A DNA stretch of 64,000 nucleotides from Lysobacteraceae bacterium NML03-0222 (GTDB taxonomy: Bacteria > Pseudomonadota > Gammaproteobacteria > Xanthomonadales > Xanthomonadaceae). Below, piece by piece: positions 7,907 to 15,153 of the stretch (position 1 is the stretch's first letter; the number at the start of each line of letters is the position of its first letter). The notes under the pieces were generated by a model, which did no database searches, had not been told where the DNA came from, and saw only the letters and a list, made by a program, of their open reading frames with translations. Location: positions 343,087 to 407,086 of the forward strand of contig NWQM01000016.1 of the NCBI GenBank assembly GCA_002798195.1. The letters run 5' to 3'. The position numbers were made by a program, and so were the translations under genes.

Positions 7907-8533
7907 ATGAGTATCAAGCCGAAGACTGGAGGGGCGCAACCCGGCGCACCTGTGGGCCGGAAACGGGGCGAAGGCGTACCCCAAGCTGCACTGACGGAAG
8001 AACGGAAGGAGGTCTTCCTGTCGGAGCTGCGCCGCCACGGGATCGTGAGTGCCGCCGCTCGGGCAGCCAGCCCACACGCCAAGGGGACGTGCGCCCCGTC
8101 GTTCTACATCCTGCGGAAGAACAATCCCGAGTTCGCCGCCGCCTGGGATGATGCCATTGAGCAGGCGACCGGCAGCGTCGAGCTGGAGATTCACCGCCGC
8201 GCCGTGGAAGGCTACGACGAGCCGGTCTATCAGAAGGGCGAGCTGGTAGGCACCATCACCCGCTTCTCCGACCGCCTGCTGGAGCTGCGGGCCAAGGCGC
8301 TCCTCCCGCAGAAGTACATCGAGCGCCGGGCCGTCGAACTGAGCGCCAACCTGAACGTCACCCAAGAGCTGTACGGCGGACACGCGCTGACGCTCAAGCC
8401 CGAGGACGTGCTGCTGCTCGACGAAGGCAAGCGCCAGCAGCTCCTGGGCCTGCTCACCGAGATTGCGCTGGCACGGGGCGACCTTCTGGAGGTAGAACCG
8501 GAGCCCGCTGGGCTGCTGGAGGCGGAAGCATGA
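7907..8533 (+). CDS. Terminase small subunit-like protein
   Basis: A 208-residue protein with a helix-turn-helix-like N-terminal region (ELRRHGIVSAAARAAS) and the block YDEPVYQKGELVGTITRFSD followed by RLLELRAKALLPQKY. That block is typical of small proteins in phage terminase loci that bind DNA at the packaging site. In PICIs the satellite terS redirects the helper phage terminase to satellite DNA. ATG 7907 is preferred over 7889 because GGAGAGG at 7891-7897 is its ribosome site. No large terminase gene follows, as expected for a satellite. Confidence 0.65.
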   Translation: MSIKPKTGGAQPGAPVGRKRGEGVPQAALTEERKEVFLSELRRHGIVSAAARAASPHAKGTCAPSFYILRKNNPEFAAAWDDAIEQATGSVELEIHRRAVEGYDEPVYQKGELVGTITRFSDRLLELRAKALLPQKYIERRAVELSANLNVTQELYGGHALTLKPEDVLLLDEGKRQQLLGLLTEIALARGDLLEVEPEPAGLLEAEA

Positions 8534-8796
8534 TCGGCGACTTCCTGGCCCAGGTGGAGGGGCTTGTCAGCTTCGAGGAGGAAGCCGGGGTGCCGCCCCG
8601 GCGAACCCCGTTCGGCTTCCTGATGCCGGACTACCGGCAGGACGAGGAAGGGCTAGACCGCTGGGAGGCCGCCTATGGGGAGAAGGCCCGAGGCACCACC
8701 CGCCTGCCCATCCCCGTGCCCAGGGCGGTGCGCGATACGCCGGGGCGAACCGTCCAGCAGCCTGGAGCGCCCATCCGGCGGGGCCGCCTGGAGTAA
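8530..8796 (+). CDS. Unknown satellite protein, 88 residues
   Basis: The start overlaps the terS-like stop (ATGA), so it belongs to the same transcript. The product is rich in Pro, Arg and Glu, has a central DYRQDEEGLDRWEAAYG block, and lacks a membrane segment. I do not recognise it. Its place directly behind terS suggests a partner in packaging, but nothing in the sequence proves this. Confidence 0.6.
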   Translation: MIGDFLAQVEGLVSFEEEAGVPPRRTPFGFLMPDYRQDEEGLDRWEAAYGEKARGTTRLPIPVPRAVRDTPGRTVQQPGAPIRRGRLE

Positions 8797-8930
8797 CTGG
8801 ACGTTAGCTGTGGCCTTCCTGGGCCACACGCGCCCCGCTAAAAACTGAGAGCGGATGCGCTGCGAGACAGGAATGATTCTCACCAAGGAAGCCGAAATGG
8901 TTCGGCTCCGATTTCTCAAAGGTGAGAAGC

Positions 8931-9647
8931 ATGTCCAAGTTGAATCTGAAGAAAATCCCGTCCCGTGCGAACGTGCAGGAACTTCGCTCCATCCTGAAGT
9001 CCCACGCCGCCAACCTCCAGAGCCTGCGCAAGTCGCTGACCGACGCCCGCGAAATTGCCCAGAAGCGTGCGATGGAGGAAGTCTCCAAGATCACCATGAC
9101 CGCCCAGGAGCGCCAGACCTTCGCCAAGCGCAAGGCCGACACCCTGGTCGCAGCCCAGCGGGCCGCCGCGAAGGAGACCGCCGAGCGCCTGGCAAAGGAT
9201 CTGGCGACCGCCCGCAACGTGCTGGAGCTGGGCAAGGGCGTCTATGACAACCCGTTCTCCGCGCTGGATGCTGCGACGCTGGGCAGCCCGCGCCGCGCCA
9301 CCTACACGCAGAACCTCGCCAGTGCTGGCCCGGTGGCCCTGAAGAATGCCGCCGAGCGTGCCGCCTCCCTGGGCGACGCCGAGCTGGCCGCCGCTGTTAT
9401 CGCTGTGGTCTCGGGTATGCCGACCGACAAGCGCCCGTTTCACCCGGCAGCCGTCCTCGACATCTTCCCCGAGGAGCACGAAGTGTTCGCGCCGATGGTC
9501 GAGTTCGAGGAAGCCGAGGCCGCCCTGGCTGATGGCCTGTCGCTTTACGGCGAAGTCGTGAATGGCACCACCAACCCGACCGCCCGCATCGAACGCGCCC
9601 TGCGCGACCGTGAAGCCGCTGCTGGTGCTGAAGGGGGTGACGAATGA
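8931..9647 (+). CDS. Unknown coiled-coil satellite protein, 238 residues
   Basis: The first ~90 residues are a long charged, Ala-rich helical stretch (QELRSILKSHAANLQSLRKS ... AAAKETAERLAKDLATARNV), probably coiled coil. A Pro/Ala-rich middle and an acidic C-terminus (FEEAEAALADGL) follow. ATG 8931 is preferred to 8922 because GGTGAGAAG precedes it. Coiled-coil proteins in satellites often act on helper capsid assembly or scaffolding. That is only a possibility here, since the family is not recognised. Confidence 0.65.
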   Translation: MSKLNLKKIPSRANVQELRSILKSHAANLQSLRKSLTDAREIAQKRAMEEVSKITMTAQERQTFAKRKADTLVAAQRAAAKETAERLAKDLATARNVLELGKGVYDNPFSALDAATLGSPRRATYTQNLASAGPVALKNAAERAASLGDAELAAAVIAVVSGMPTDKRPFHPAAVLDIFPEEHEVFAPMVEFEEAEAALADGLSLYGEVVNGTTNPTARIERALRDREAAAGAEGGDE

Positions 9648-10015
9648 ACGCCCATCTCCAATCGCTGACCGACGCCGAGCTGGCCCAGCGGATCATCGAC
9701 ACCCTCGACGACCGCGACGCCGCCGCCCTGGCTTCTGCCTGCCTGGTGGCGCATGCCCACGGCAAAGACCGCCCGGACGTGAAGACGGCCCGCACCTGCT
9801 GCACCTTGGCCGGAGCGAACGCCCAGCGCGTGATGCCGTTCCTGGGCTATCTGCCGCTGAAGGGCTACGCCGACGGCTGGGCCGACGCCGAGCAGGGCGC
9901 ACACGGCCCCGGCATCGTGGATCGCACCCAAGAACCCGGCCTGTTCGTGTTCCGCCAGCTCGGAGGCCGACTCCGCGCCAACCTTCGTTTCATCCAAGCC
10001 TCTGAGGAGATCTAA
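9644..10015 (+). CDS. Unknown satellite protein, 123 residues
   Basis: It starts inside the stop of the coiled-coil gene (ATGA). The protein begins with a helical block (SLTDAELAQRIIDTLDDRDA), then GYADGWADAEQGAHGPG, and ends acidic. No known motif or membrane segment is seen. The overlaps from 7905 to 10015 mark one operon of small proteins of unknown role. Confidence 0.6.
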   Translation: MNAHLQSLTDAELAQRIIDTLDDRDAAALASACLVAHAHGKDRPDVKTARTCCTLAGANAQRVMPFLGYLPLKGYADGWADAEQGAHGPGIVDRTQEPGLFVFRQLGGRLRANLRFIQASEEI

Positions 10016-10017
10016 CC

Positions 10018-10299
10018 ATGGCTACCTTCCTGCTGTACCCCGCTGAACCGCACTTCCGTCGCGCCGATGGCCTGAACGCCATCGTCGTGCCCGCTGCCGA
10101 TGCAGCTTCCGCTCCGGCTGCCGCCCGCGCCCTGTGCAAGCGTGTGGAGATCGACGCCTTCGACAACTTCGCTATTGTTGAGATCGGCGCGACGACCGCC
10201 TTCGCTGTTGAGGGCCATCCGCCCGTGAGCCAGCCCGGCAACGCCGAAGGGCTGCCGCACCTGGGCCGTGGCGGCCACGAGGTCATGCTGCCGGTCTAA
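10018..10299 (+). CDS. Unknown satellite protein, 93 residues
   Basis: Last gene of the rightward operon, 2 bp after the previous stop, with GAGGAG just upstream. The protein is compact and Ala/Val-rich (ADGLNAIVVPAADAASAPAA, ALCKRVEIDAFDNFAIVEIG) with no recognised domain. A good terminator follows at 10334. Confidence 0.6.
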   Translation: MATFLLYPAEPHFRRADGLNAIVVPAADAASAPAAARALCKRVEIDAFDNFAIVEIGATTAFAVEGHPPVSQPGNAEGLPHLGRGGHEVMLPV

Positions 10300-10333
10300 T
10301 CGTTCCACTCCTGTTGCTCCGACTGCACCTTCG

Positions 10334-10365
10334 CCCCGGCCCTGCAAAGCGCCGGGGTTCTTTTT
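10334..10365 (+). terminator. Rho-independent terminator of the rightward satellite operon
   Basis: Stem CCCCGGC (10334-10340)/GCCGGGG (10351-10357) with a 10-nt loop, followed by TTCTTTTT. Confidence 0.85.
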
Positions 10366-10452
10366 GGCCATCAGGCAGTGCGCTCGCACGGTTCGCTGCA
10401 CCCTTGGGTGCCGCCAGCCCTGGGCAGACGGGCACCCGCGAGTAACTGCGAC

Positions 10453-10989
10453 TTACTGGGCCGCTTCCGGCAGCGCGAAGGTTCCGCGCCCGACACAGGC
10501 GATGGTGTGGCCGACACGGCGGGCAGTGTCGATGGTGGAACGCACCTTCTTCTGTTCCATGCCCAGCGCCTCGGCCAGCTCGGCGACAGTGCGCGGGCCG
10601 CTGGCGAGCGCCGCCAGGAGGTCTTCCACGCGGGCCTTGAGTCCGGCGGGCTTGGCCTTGGCCTCGGCGGTGGCTGCGCCCTCTGCGGGCTCCTCGGCGG
10701 TGCTAGGCGCGGTGGCGGGAGCTGCCTCCACGGTGGCCAGGGTGGCGGGCTCCTGCACGCTCTCGGCCTGCTCCGGCGCAACCTCGGCGGGCTCCTCCTG
10801 GGCAGCCTCTTCAACCTGGGCGAGCTGCGGCTCGATCAAGGCCCAGACCTGCTGCATGCCCTTGGCGCGTTTCAGGAATTGCTTGGTGTTCTTGCCGGTG
10901 ACGCTGTTGTAGTAGGCCAGCAGGTCGGCGGTGGAAACTTCGTTCAGGTCGGCGAAGCGGGTGATGGTGACGTCAGCGATGCGGATCAT
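10453..10989 (-). CDS. Unknown satellite protein with C-terminal winged-helix-like domain, 178 residues
   Basis: ATG 10989 has a strong AAAAGGAG ribosome site; the longer open frame upstream has none. The N-terminus (MIRIADVTITRFADLNEVST) leads to a helical part, then an Ala/Glu/Pro-rich linker of ~70 residues. The C-terminus is a helix-turn-helix: GPRTVAELAEALGMEQKKVR followed by STIDTARRVGH and a wing-like GRGTFAL. It is probably a DNA-binding regulator. It opposes the terS operon and might control it. Confidence 0.6.
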   Translation of the reverse strand: MIRIADVTITRFADLNEVSTADLLAYYNSVTGKNTKQFLKRAKGMQQVWALIEPQLAQVEEAAQEEPAEVAPEQAESVQEPATLATVEAAPATAPSTAEEPAEGAATAEAKAKPAGLKARVEDLLAALASGPRTVAELAEALGMEQKKVRSTIDTARRVGHTIACVGRGTFALPEAAQ

Positions 10990-11209
10990 GGTGGCTCTCC
11001 TTTTCTGTTCCGGCAGCGCGACCGCCGCCGATGACCGAATCATTGAGCAGAGAGGAGAAAAGGCAACAGCATCATGCACTTGCTGAGATTCGCCCAGCGG
11101 GGGCGGGCTGCCCTGGGTCTGTTCGGCCCAGGCGGTTCGCTGTTTGTCGGGCGAACCGTGCAGCGCCTGCCAAGCCCAGGGAGACCGGGCACCCGCAAGG
11201 GACACGAGG

Positions 11210-11605
11210 TTACTGGTCGCAGGGTACGTGCCCGACCGAAGGGAAGCCGCTTTTGACCAGATGCCTGTCGAGCAACGCGATTACCTCGTCCGCGACCGAC
11301 GGGCCTCTGGCAATGCGCTCCACCGTCAGGGCTAACTGCAGCAGATCCCGGAATACTTCGTCTTCGGTTGGCTCACTGCCGAGCGCTTTCTGGTAGGCAT
11401 CAATTGCGACGGCCACCAGCTCGTTGTGAGATGGGAACGGGAAATCCTCCACCAGCCAATGCCTCAACTCCCCGAGGAGGTAGTTTGCGTCCTCCGACGA
11501 CCAGCTTTCCCTGGTGCCAAACCTTTCCAAACGCTTAAGCTCACCCTTCAGTCGCTTGATGCGCTCTTGGGTTCCACCTTGGTCGATTTGGGTGTTGATG
11601 TCCAT
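11210..11605 (-). CDS. Unknown satellite protein, 131 residues
   Basis: ATG 11605 is preceded by AGGAG. The protein begins MDINTQIDQGGTQERIKRLK, with a short coiled-coil-like stretch, and is then helical and acidic (LLGELRHWLVEDFPFPSHNE). It has no membrane segment and no known family by eye. It lies in the leftward group of the satellite. Confidence 0.6.
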   Translation of the reverse strand: MDINTQIDQGGTQERIKRLKGELKRLERFGTRESWSSEDANYLLGELRHWLVEDFPFPSHNELVAVAIDAYQKALGSEPTEDEVFRDLLQLALTVERIARGPSVADEVIALLDRHLVKSGFPSVGHVPCDQ

Positions 11606-11714
11606 GTTTCGCTCCTGTTGAACCGAAGCAGCACCGCGCTGCCTCGTGTGGAGCGAACTTTCGCAGGAACTCGCTTGGGCCTCTCCCCGTTGAATGGAGG
11701 CCCGTTTTCGGTGC

Positions 11715-12200
11715 CTATTTGCGGGGTATGCCCTGCAGGGCGCTGCGGACGTTGGCCTCTGAAACTCGTTCGTCGAACTGCTTGCACACACTGAGCAGAA
11801 GACGCTCGTCGGGCAGGGGTTTGGTGCCGCTACCGCTGCCGTAGCTGCGTAGGCCCAGGGCGCGAGCGACCGCACGGATGGCCTCCAAGCTGACGCCCGA
11901 GTAGTGGCCCCGGCGCTTGCGGCCCGCCTCGAATAGAACGGTCTCGGCAGTCTCGTGGAGGGTGAGCAGTGCGGCCTCGACGGGAGCAGCGCCAGCGGTG
12001 TGCTGGGCCGTCCATGCCACCTGTGCGCGGGCTTCTTCGGAGAGATTTTTCCAGGCGGCAGCCATGCGCCGGTGGAATGCGGCGACTTCCTTCCGCGCTG
12101 CTGTCAGGCGCTGCTGCGCCTCCTGGGCTTCGCGCTCCTGCTGGAGGCAGGCGTCCCAGGCGGCCCGCGCCTTGGCGAGGGTGGCGTCGTCGATGCTCAT
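11715..12200 (-). CDS. Unknown satellite protein with predicted coiled coil and DNA-binding-like C-terminus, 161 residues
   Basis: Residues ~5-70 form a Gln/Glu/Ala-rich helix (CLQQEREAQEAQQRLTAARK). Then comes a basic stretch GRKRRGHYSGVSLEAIRAVA with a small helix-turn-helix look. The start MSIDDATLAK at 12200 has no clear ribosome site. The gene lies 50 bp from the tRNA-Leu of the element and reads in the same direction, so it could be read from the same promoter. Function unknown. Confidence 0.5.
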   Translation of the reverse strand: MSIDDATLAKARAAWDACLQQEREAQEAQQRLTAARKEVAAFHRRMAAAWKNLSEEARAQVAWTAQHTAGAAPVEAALLTLHETAETVLFEAGRKRRGHYSGVSLEAIRAVARALGLRSYGSGSGTKPLPDERLLLSVCKQFDERVSEANVRSALQGIPRK

Positions 12201-12249
12201 AGGAGGGGTGCGCCCGCCCAGACGGTTCGCTGGACGGTGCGCGAGGTGC

Positions 12250-12334
12250 TGGTGCCCCGAGCCGGACTCGAACCGGCACGCCATTCGGCAAAGCATTTTA
12301 AGTGCTCAGTGTCTACCGATTTCACCATCGGGGC
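12250..12334 (-). tRNA. Intact tRNA-Leu(UAA) carried by the satellite
   Basis: The minus strand gives a complete 85-nt class II tRNA with encoded CCA: acceptor stem GCCCCGA/TCGGGGC, D arm GGTGAAATCGGTAGAC, anticodon stem GAGCA/TGCTT around loop CTTAAAA (anticodon UAA), a long variable arm, and T arm GGTTCGAGTCC. The same anticodon as the tRNA split by the element makes it a functional replacement. Its sequence differs clearly from the split gene, so it is not a simple copy. It lies 104 bp inside the right att core, in the same orientation as the broken gene. Confidence 0.93.
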
Positions 12335-12382
12335 TTGTAAAAACAACAGGTTACAGCCTTTTGTTACTCGTCATCAACGTGT

Positions 12383-12400
12383 CCCGGAGCGGGCTCCGGG
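12383..12400. other. 8-bp palindrome between the split tRNA 5' half and the satellite tRNA
   Basis: CCCGGAGC-GG-GCTCCGGG forms a strong hairpin in RNA read on the minus strand. It has no U-run, so it is not a clear terminator. It could be a processing site, or a structure isolating the 5' tRNA fragment from the downstream tRNA. Role unknown. Confidence 0.45.
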
Positions 12401-12437
12401 GTGCCCATCTGGTGCGGAATCGGCAAGGACACAGGTA

Positions 12438-12446
12438 ATTTTAAGT
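12438..12446. other. Right attachment core (9 bp)
   Basis: attttaagt, identical to 568-576. To its right the sequence continues as the 5' half of the split tRNA-Leu; to its left it is element DNA that does not rebuild the tRNA. A third copy of the same 9 bp lies at 12295-12303 in the anticodon loop of the satellite tRNA. Confidence 0.8.
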
Positions 12447-12477
12447 CCCTTGCGTCTACCAGTTTCGCCACCCGGGC
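12438..12477 (-). pseudogene. tRNA-Leu(UAA), detached 5' half
   Basis: Minus strand: acceptor strand GCCCGGG, D arm GGCGAAACTGGTAGACGC, anticodon stem AGGGA, loop CTTAAAA, then the break. It pairs with the 3' half at 524-576. Any promoter of the original tRNA would still lie to its right (12478 onward) and would now read into the element toward the satellite tRNA. Confidence 0.85.
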
Positions 12478-12810
12478 GCGGGGGTCCAAATCATCACGCC
12501 ATTGCCGGGTACAAGCCCTTGCCAGCAGCTGAGTTTCTGACTTGTGTTCCAAGGCTGCATGGCCTTGGATGTCATGCGCGCGTGGGGGCGTAGTCTGTGC
12601 GTTTTTTGTGCAATGCGCAACCATTGCCATCGTTTGGCTGTCATGGAGCCGTCTTGCCCAGTCAGAATCGCACTATCGATAAACAGCACTTGGGCACAGC
12701 CATGTATTGAATTGACAGCGGCAATCAATGCATCTCCTTGGGCTGTTGCCAAACCCTGACGCAACAACTGCATGCGATAATCCCGCGCTCGTTTTAACCG
12801 GAATCCACTC
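12478..12810. other. 333-bp intergenic region between split tRNA and metG
   Basis: No gene is supported. It should hold the original tRNA-Leu promoter (leftward) and the metG promoter (rightward), but I could not assign convincing -35/-10 pairs to either. Confidence 0.4.
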
Positions 12811-14868
12811 ATGGCGCGCCAAGCCCTCGTCACCACTGCCCTTCCCTATGCCAACGGCCCGCTACATCTGGGGCATCTGGTGGGTTACATCCAGGCGGAT
12901 ATCTGGGTACGGGCGCGGCGCATGGCCGGCGAGAGTGTGCACTTCGTCTGCGCCGACGACACCCACGGCACCCCGATCATGCTGGCGGCGGAAAAGGCCG
13001 GCGTCAGCCCGGAAGCCTTCATCGCCGACATTCAGGCCAGCCACGAGGCCGACTTTGCCGCCTTCCATGTCGATTTCGACCACTACGGCTCCACGCATTC
13101 GGCACACAACCGCGCCTTGACCGAAGCCATCTACCGGGCGCTGGATGCTGGTGGCCATATCGGCCGCCGTACGGTATCGCAGCTGTACGACCCCGAGCGC
13201 GGCATGTTCCTGCCCGACCGCTACGTCAAGGGAGAATGCCCCAAATGCGGCGCAGCCGACCAGTACGGCGACAACTGCGAAGTCTGCGGTGCGACCTATT
13301 CGCCCACCGAATTGCTGAGCCCCAGATCCGCCGTCTCCGGCGCCACCCCGGAGCTGCGCGATTCTGAACATTATTTCTTCGAGCTTGGCCAGTTCGAGGC
13401 CTTCCTGCGCCAATGGCTGGCCGGCGATGTCGCCCTTGCCGGGGTCAAGGCCAAGCTCGCCGAATGGCTCGATGGCGAAGGCGGCCTGCGCGCCTGGGAC
13501 ATCTCCCGCGACGCGCCGTATTTCGGCTTCGAGATTCCCGGCGCGCCGGGCAAGTATTTCTACGTCTGGCTGGATGCACCGATCGGCTATCTGGCGAGCT
13601 TCAAGGCACTGTGCGAGCGCGAGGGGCTGGATTTTGACGCCTTCCTCGCCGCCGACAGCCAGGCCGAGCTGCATCACTTCATCGGCAAGGACATCGTCAA
13701 CTTCCACGGCCTGTTCTGGCCGGCGGTGCTGCATGGCGCCGGGCTGCGCGCCCCGACCCGTCTGCACGTCAACGGCTATCTGACCGTCGATGGTGCCAAG
13801 ATGAGCAAATCGCGCGGCACCTTCATCATGGCGCGCAGCTGGCTCGACCACGGCCTGCCGCCCGAAGCCCTGCGCTATTACTTCGCCGCCAAGACCAGCG
13901 GCGGGGTGGAAGACCTCGACCTCAACCTCGGTGACTTTGTCAGCCGCGTCAACAGCGATATCGTCGGCAAGTTCGTCAACCTCGCCAGCCGCTGCGCCGG
14001 CTTCATCGAAAAACGCTTCGCCGGACAACTGGCCGCCGAACTGCCCGATCCGGCGCTGTACGCCAGCTTCATCAAACGCCTTGCCGACATCCGCGCCGCC
14101 TATGCCGACAACGACGCCGCCCAGGCGCTGCGCCTGACCATGGCGCTGGCCGACGAGGCCAACAAATACATCGACGAGGAAAAACCCTGGGTGATTGCCA
14201 AGCAAGAAGGCGCCGATGCCCGCCTGCAAGCAGTCTGTACCCAGGGTCTCAACCTGTTCCGGGTGCTGGCGCTCGCCCTCGCCCCGGTACTGCCCGCCAC
14301 CGCCCGGCGCGTGGCCGAGTTCCTTGCCGCGCCGCTGCAACACTGGCAGGACTGCGATCAGCCGCTCACCGGCCAGCGCATCCAGCCCTATCAAGCCCTG
14401 TTCACCCGTATCGACCCCAAGCACATCACCGCCATGACCGACGCCAACCGCGACACCCTCAAGCCCGCCGACGCCACCCCGGCCAAGACCGAGAAAGCCG
14501 CCGCCCAGCCTGCCGAAAAGCCCGCAGCCGAAAGCCCGTACATCGGCATCGACGACTTCGCCAAGCTCGACCTGCGCATCGGCAAAGTGCTCGAATGCAG
14601 CTTCGTCGAAGGCTCGGACAAACTGCTGCGCTTCCTGCTCGATGCTGGTGACCTCGGCCAGCGGCAAATCTTCTCCGGCATCCGCGCCAGCTATCAGGAG
14701 CCGGAAAAACTCATCGGCCGCAACGTGGTGTTTATCGCCAACCTCGCCCCGCGCAAGATGCGCTTTGGCCTCAGCGAAGGCATGATCCTCTCCGCCGGTT
14801 TCGATGGCGGCGCGCTGGCACTGCTGGATGCTGACAGCACTGCCCAGGCCGGCATGCCGGTGCGTTGA
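12811..14868 (+). CDS. metG: Methionyl-tRNA synthetase
   Basis: The 685-residue class I synthetase charges tRNA-Met in the cytoplasm. Visible are the HLGH signature (His 19-His 22 in PYANGPLHLGHLVG), the zinc knuckle CPKCGAADQYGDNCEVCGA near 143, the KMSKS loop near 330 (GAKMSKSRGTF), and a C-terminal tRNA-binding (EMAP/Trbp111-like) domain from about 575 after an Ala/Pro/Lys-rich linker. The length and fused domain match the dimeric E. coli form. It starts at the first ATG of the block and is followed by the CRISPR leader, not by another gene. Confidence 0.97.
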   Translation: MARQALVTTALPYANGPLHLGHLVGYIQADIWVRARRMAGESVHFVCADDTHGTPIMLAAEKAGVSPEAFIADIQASHEADFAAFHVDFDHYGSTHSAHNRALTEAIYRALDAGGHIGRRTVSQLYDPERGMFLPDRYVKGECPKCGAADQYGDNCEVCGATYSPTELLSPRSAVSGATPELRDSEHYFFELGQFEAFLRQWLAGDVALAGVKAKLAEWLDGEGGLRAWDISRDAPYFGFEIPGAPGKYFYVWLDAPIGYLASFKALCEREGLDFDAFLAADSQAELHHFIGKDIVNFHGLFWPAVLHGAGLRAPTRLHVNGYLTVDGAKMSKSRGTFIMARSWLDHGLPPEALRYYFAAKTSGGVEDLDLNLGDFVSRVNSDIVGKFVNLASRCAGFIEKRFAGQLAAELPDPALYASFIKRLADIRAAYADNDAAQALRLTMALADEANKYIDEEKPWVIAKQEGADARLQAVCTQGLNLFRVLALALAPVLPATARRVAEFLAAPLQHWQDCDQPLTGQRIQPYQALFTRIDPKHITAMTDANRDTLKPADATPAKTEKAAAQPAEKPAAESPYIGIDDFAKLDLRIGKVLECSFVEGSDKLLRFLLDAGDLGQRQIFSGIRASYQEPEKLIGRNVVFIANLAPRKMRFGLSEGMILSAGFDGGALALLDADSTAQAGMPVR

Positions 14869-15153
14869 AGACCAAGGATCAGAAAATGAGGAACTGGGAG
14901 CGGCAAAGCCCGCCCCAACCTCAATTTGCCTGGCGATTTTTTAGCCAACTTTTCACCCAAAAACCAATACCCTTGCCCCCACCCCATCCGCAAAAACAGG
15001 AATACCCTTGCAAATCAAGCAATTGCAAAAAATTCGATGTCATCCGCAAGGCTCAAAATCTGGTGAAATTTTAGCCAACTTTTTGGCAGCAAAACGACCG
15101 CCCAAAACTGCCTTGCAACCTATTGATTGCCAAACAAAAATTTTTGCGCTAGA
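14869..15153 (+). promoter_or_regulatory. AT-rich CRISPR leader
   Basis: The 285 bp before the first repeat are richer in AT than the surroundings and hold no gene. The word tttagccaactttt occurs at about 14940 and again at about 15070, so part of the leader is duplicated. The degenerate repeat sits at the other end of the array, which also places the leader here. Confidence 0.6.

Larger units (their letters stand above)
568..12446. mobile_element. PICI-like phage satellite inserted in the anticodon loop of tRNA-Leu(UAA)
   Basis: The 9-bp core is duplicated at both junctions and the tRNA halves lie outside the cores, so both ends are defined to the base. Inside are an integrase next to the left end, an R-M pair, an AlpA-like regulator, a PrimPol/VapE replication protein followed by a repeat-rich non-coding region, a terminase-small-subunit-like gene, unknown genes, and a complete tRNA-Leu(UAA) near the right end. 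The size (11.9 kb), the lack of capsid, tail, portal or large terminase genes, and the int-alpA-rep-terS set fit a phage satellite of PICI type. Codon use is richer in GC than in the flanking housekeeping genes. Confidence 0.75.

Noticed and set aside
12295..12303. Third copy of the att core as a real element boundary
   Set aside because: It lies in the anticodon loop of a tRNA whose two sides pair with each other along the whole molecule, so the core there is native sequence, not a junction.
12395..12446. Possible rebuilt tRNA at the right junction (5' half plus element sequence ending ATGGGCACC)
   Set aside because: The anticodon stem and T arm do not pair and only four clear acceptor pairs remain. 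It may be a worn 3' tRNA segment from an earlier host, but it does not make a tRNA.
568..12446. Complete prophage
   Set aside because: No large terminase, portal, capsid, tail or lysis gene is seen, and 11.9 kb is too short.
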